A stretch of DNA of 64,000 nt from Bacillus marasmi (lineage in GTDB: Bacteria; Bacillota; Bacilli; Bacillales; Cytobacillaceae), in the NCBI RefSeq assembly GCF_902168435.1, contig NZ_LR656169.1, positions 62,001 to 126,000 of the forward strand. The letters run 5' to 3'. A program made the translations under genes and the position numbers. How positions within the stretch are numbered: position 1 is the stretch's first letter; each line of letters starts with the position of its first letter. The notes under the pieces were generated by a model, which was given only the letters and a program-made list of their open reading frames with translations, made no database searches and was not told the origin of the DNA. Positions 63,918-64,000 of this stretch are shown here, piece by piece.

Positions 63918-64000
63918 ATGTTTTTAGGACCTAAGTTAAGAAATATTATTTTTATTATGCTTGGCGCTGCTATATATTCTTTCGGGATCGTTCATTTTAA
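63918..64000 (+). CDS. ypjC: YitT-family membrane protein (YpjC-like), N-terminal fragment
   Basis: Only 27 codons are present; the gene leaves the right edge. MFLGPKLRNIIFIMLGAAIYSFG is a short cytoplasmic start and first transmembrane helix as in YpjC/YitT. ATG 63918 follows GGAGG by seven nt, better than ATG 63912. Divergent from ypjD as in B. subtilis; the assignment relies partly on synteny. Confidence 0.7.
   Translation, partial: MFLGPKLRNIIFIMLGAAIYSFGIVHF

Overview
The window is chromosomal DNA of a low-GC, endospore-forming member of the Bacillaceae. Evidence: close homologues of Bacillus subtilis proteins in nearly the same order (cspD, ypeQ/ypeP/ypdQ, ypcP-dynA, xpt-pbuX, ypwA, ypvA, ypsC-rnpB-gpsB-ypsA, cotD, mrfB-mrfA, yppG to ponA, nth-dnaD-asnS-aspB-ypmB-dinG, panBCD, birA-cca-bshA-bshB1-mgsA-dapB-ypjD-ypjC), spore genes (sspL, sspM, cotD, yppG), bacillithiol synthesis genes, strong GGAGG ribosome binding sites, frequent TTG/GTG starts and classical stem-plus-T-run terminators. 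I saw no tRNA, rRNA, insertion sequence, prophage or CRISPR array.

Layout. 1-10 kb: partial methyltransferase, mntR, topB, cspD with a structured leader, two RNase HI-fold proteins, an EamA transporter, a YuiD-like protein, sspL, a membrane-anchored alpha/beta hydrolase and a ferritin-cupin fusion. 10.3-12.6 kb: an accessory pair, a class B sortase that appears to start with ATT and a surface protein whose sorting signal lies in the middle of the chain, followed by what looks like a second signal peptide. 12.6-20.6 kb: the ypcP exonuclease, the dynamin-like dynA with a small Cys protein behind it, an apparently Fur-controlled 31-residue peptide gene, and xpt-pbuX under a purine riboswitch. 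21-28 kb: respiratory genes, namely a three-subunit ba3-type cytochrome oxidase, a quinol-type NO reductase and a divergent DUF2249 protein, with ypwA and a candidate small RNA between them. 28-37 kb: ypvA, ypsC, rnpB, gpsB, ypsA, cotD and the mrfAB DNA repair pair. 37.5-39.5 kb: a Crp/Fnr regulator facing a short (class III type) hybrid cluster protein, with a Crp/Fnr-type operator upstream of hcp. 39.7-46.6 kb: small heat-shock and spore proteins, recU-ponA. 46.6-64 kb: housekeeping operons on the minus strand for base excision repair, replication initiation, asparaginyl-tRNA synthetase, aspartate aminotransferase, DinG, pantothenate (with a pan-type leader RNA and terminator), biotin ligase, CCA-adding enzyme, bacillithiol, methylglyoxal synthase and lysine synthesis.

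How genes work together. norB, hcp, the DUF2249 protein, the Crp/Fnr regulator and the oxidase form a plausible oxygen/NO respiration and detoxification set. mrfA and mrfB are a repair helicase-nuclease pair. bshA and bshB1 make bacillithiol, and mgsA, cca, birA, dapB and ypjD share that tightly overlapping operon. The sortase and the adjacent surface protein look like an enzyme-substrate pair.

The features most likely to be new are the internal-sorting-signal protein with its ATT-started sortase, the Fur-box-controlled 31-residue peptide unit, and the candidate structured RNA at about 25 kb. Several small genes described here (59, 51, 43, 35, 31 and 31 residues) are shorter than a 60-codon cutoff.
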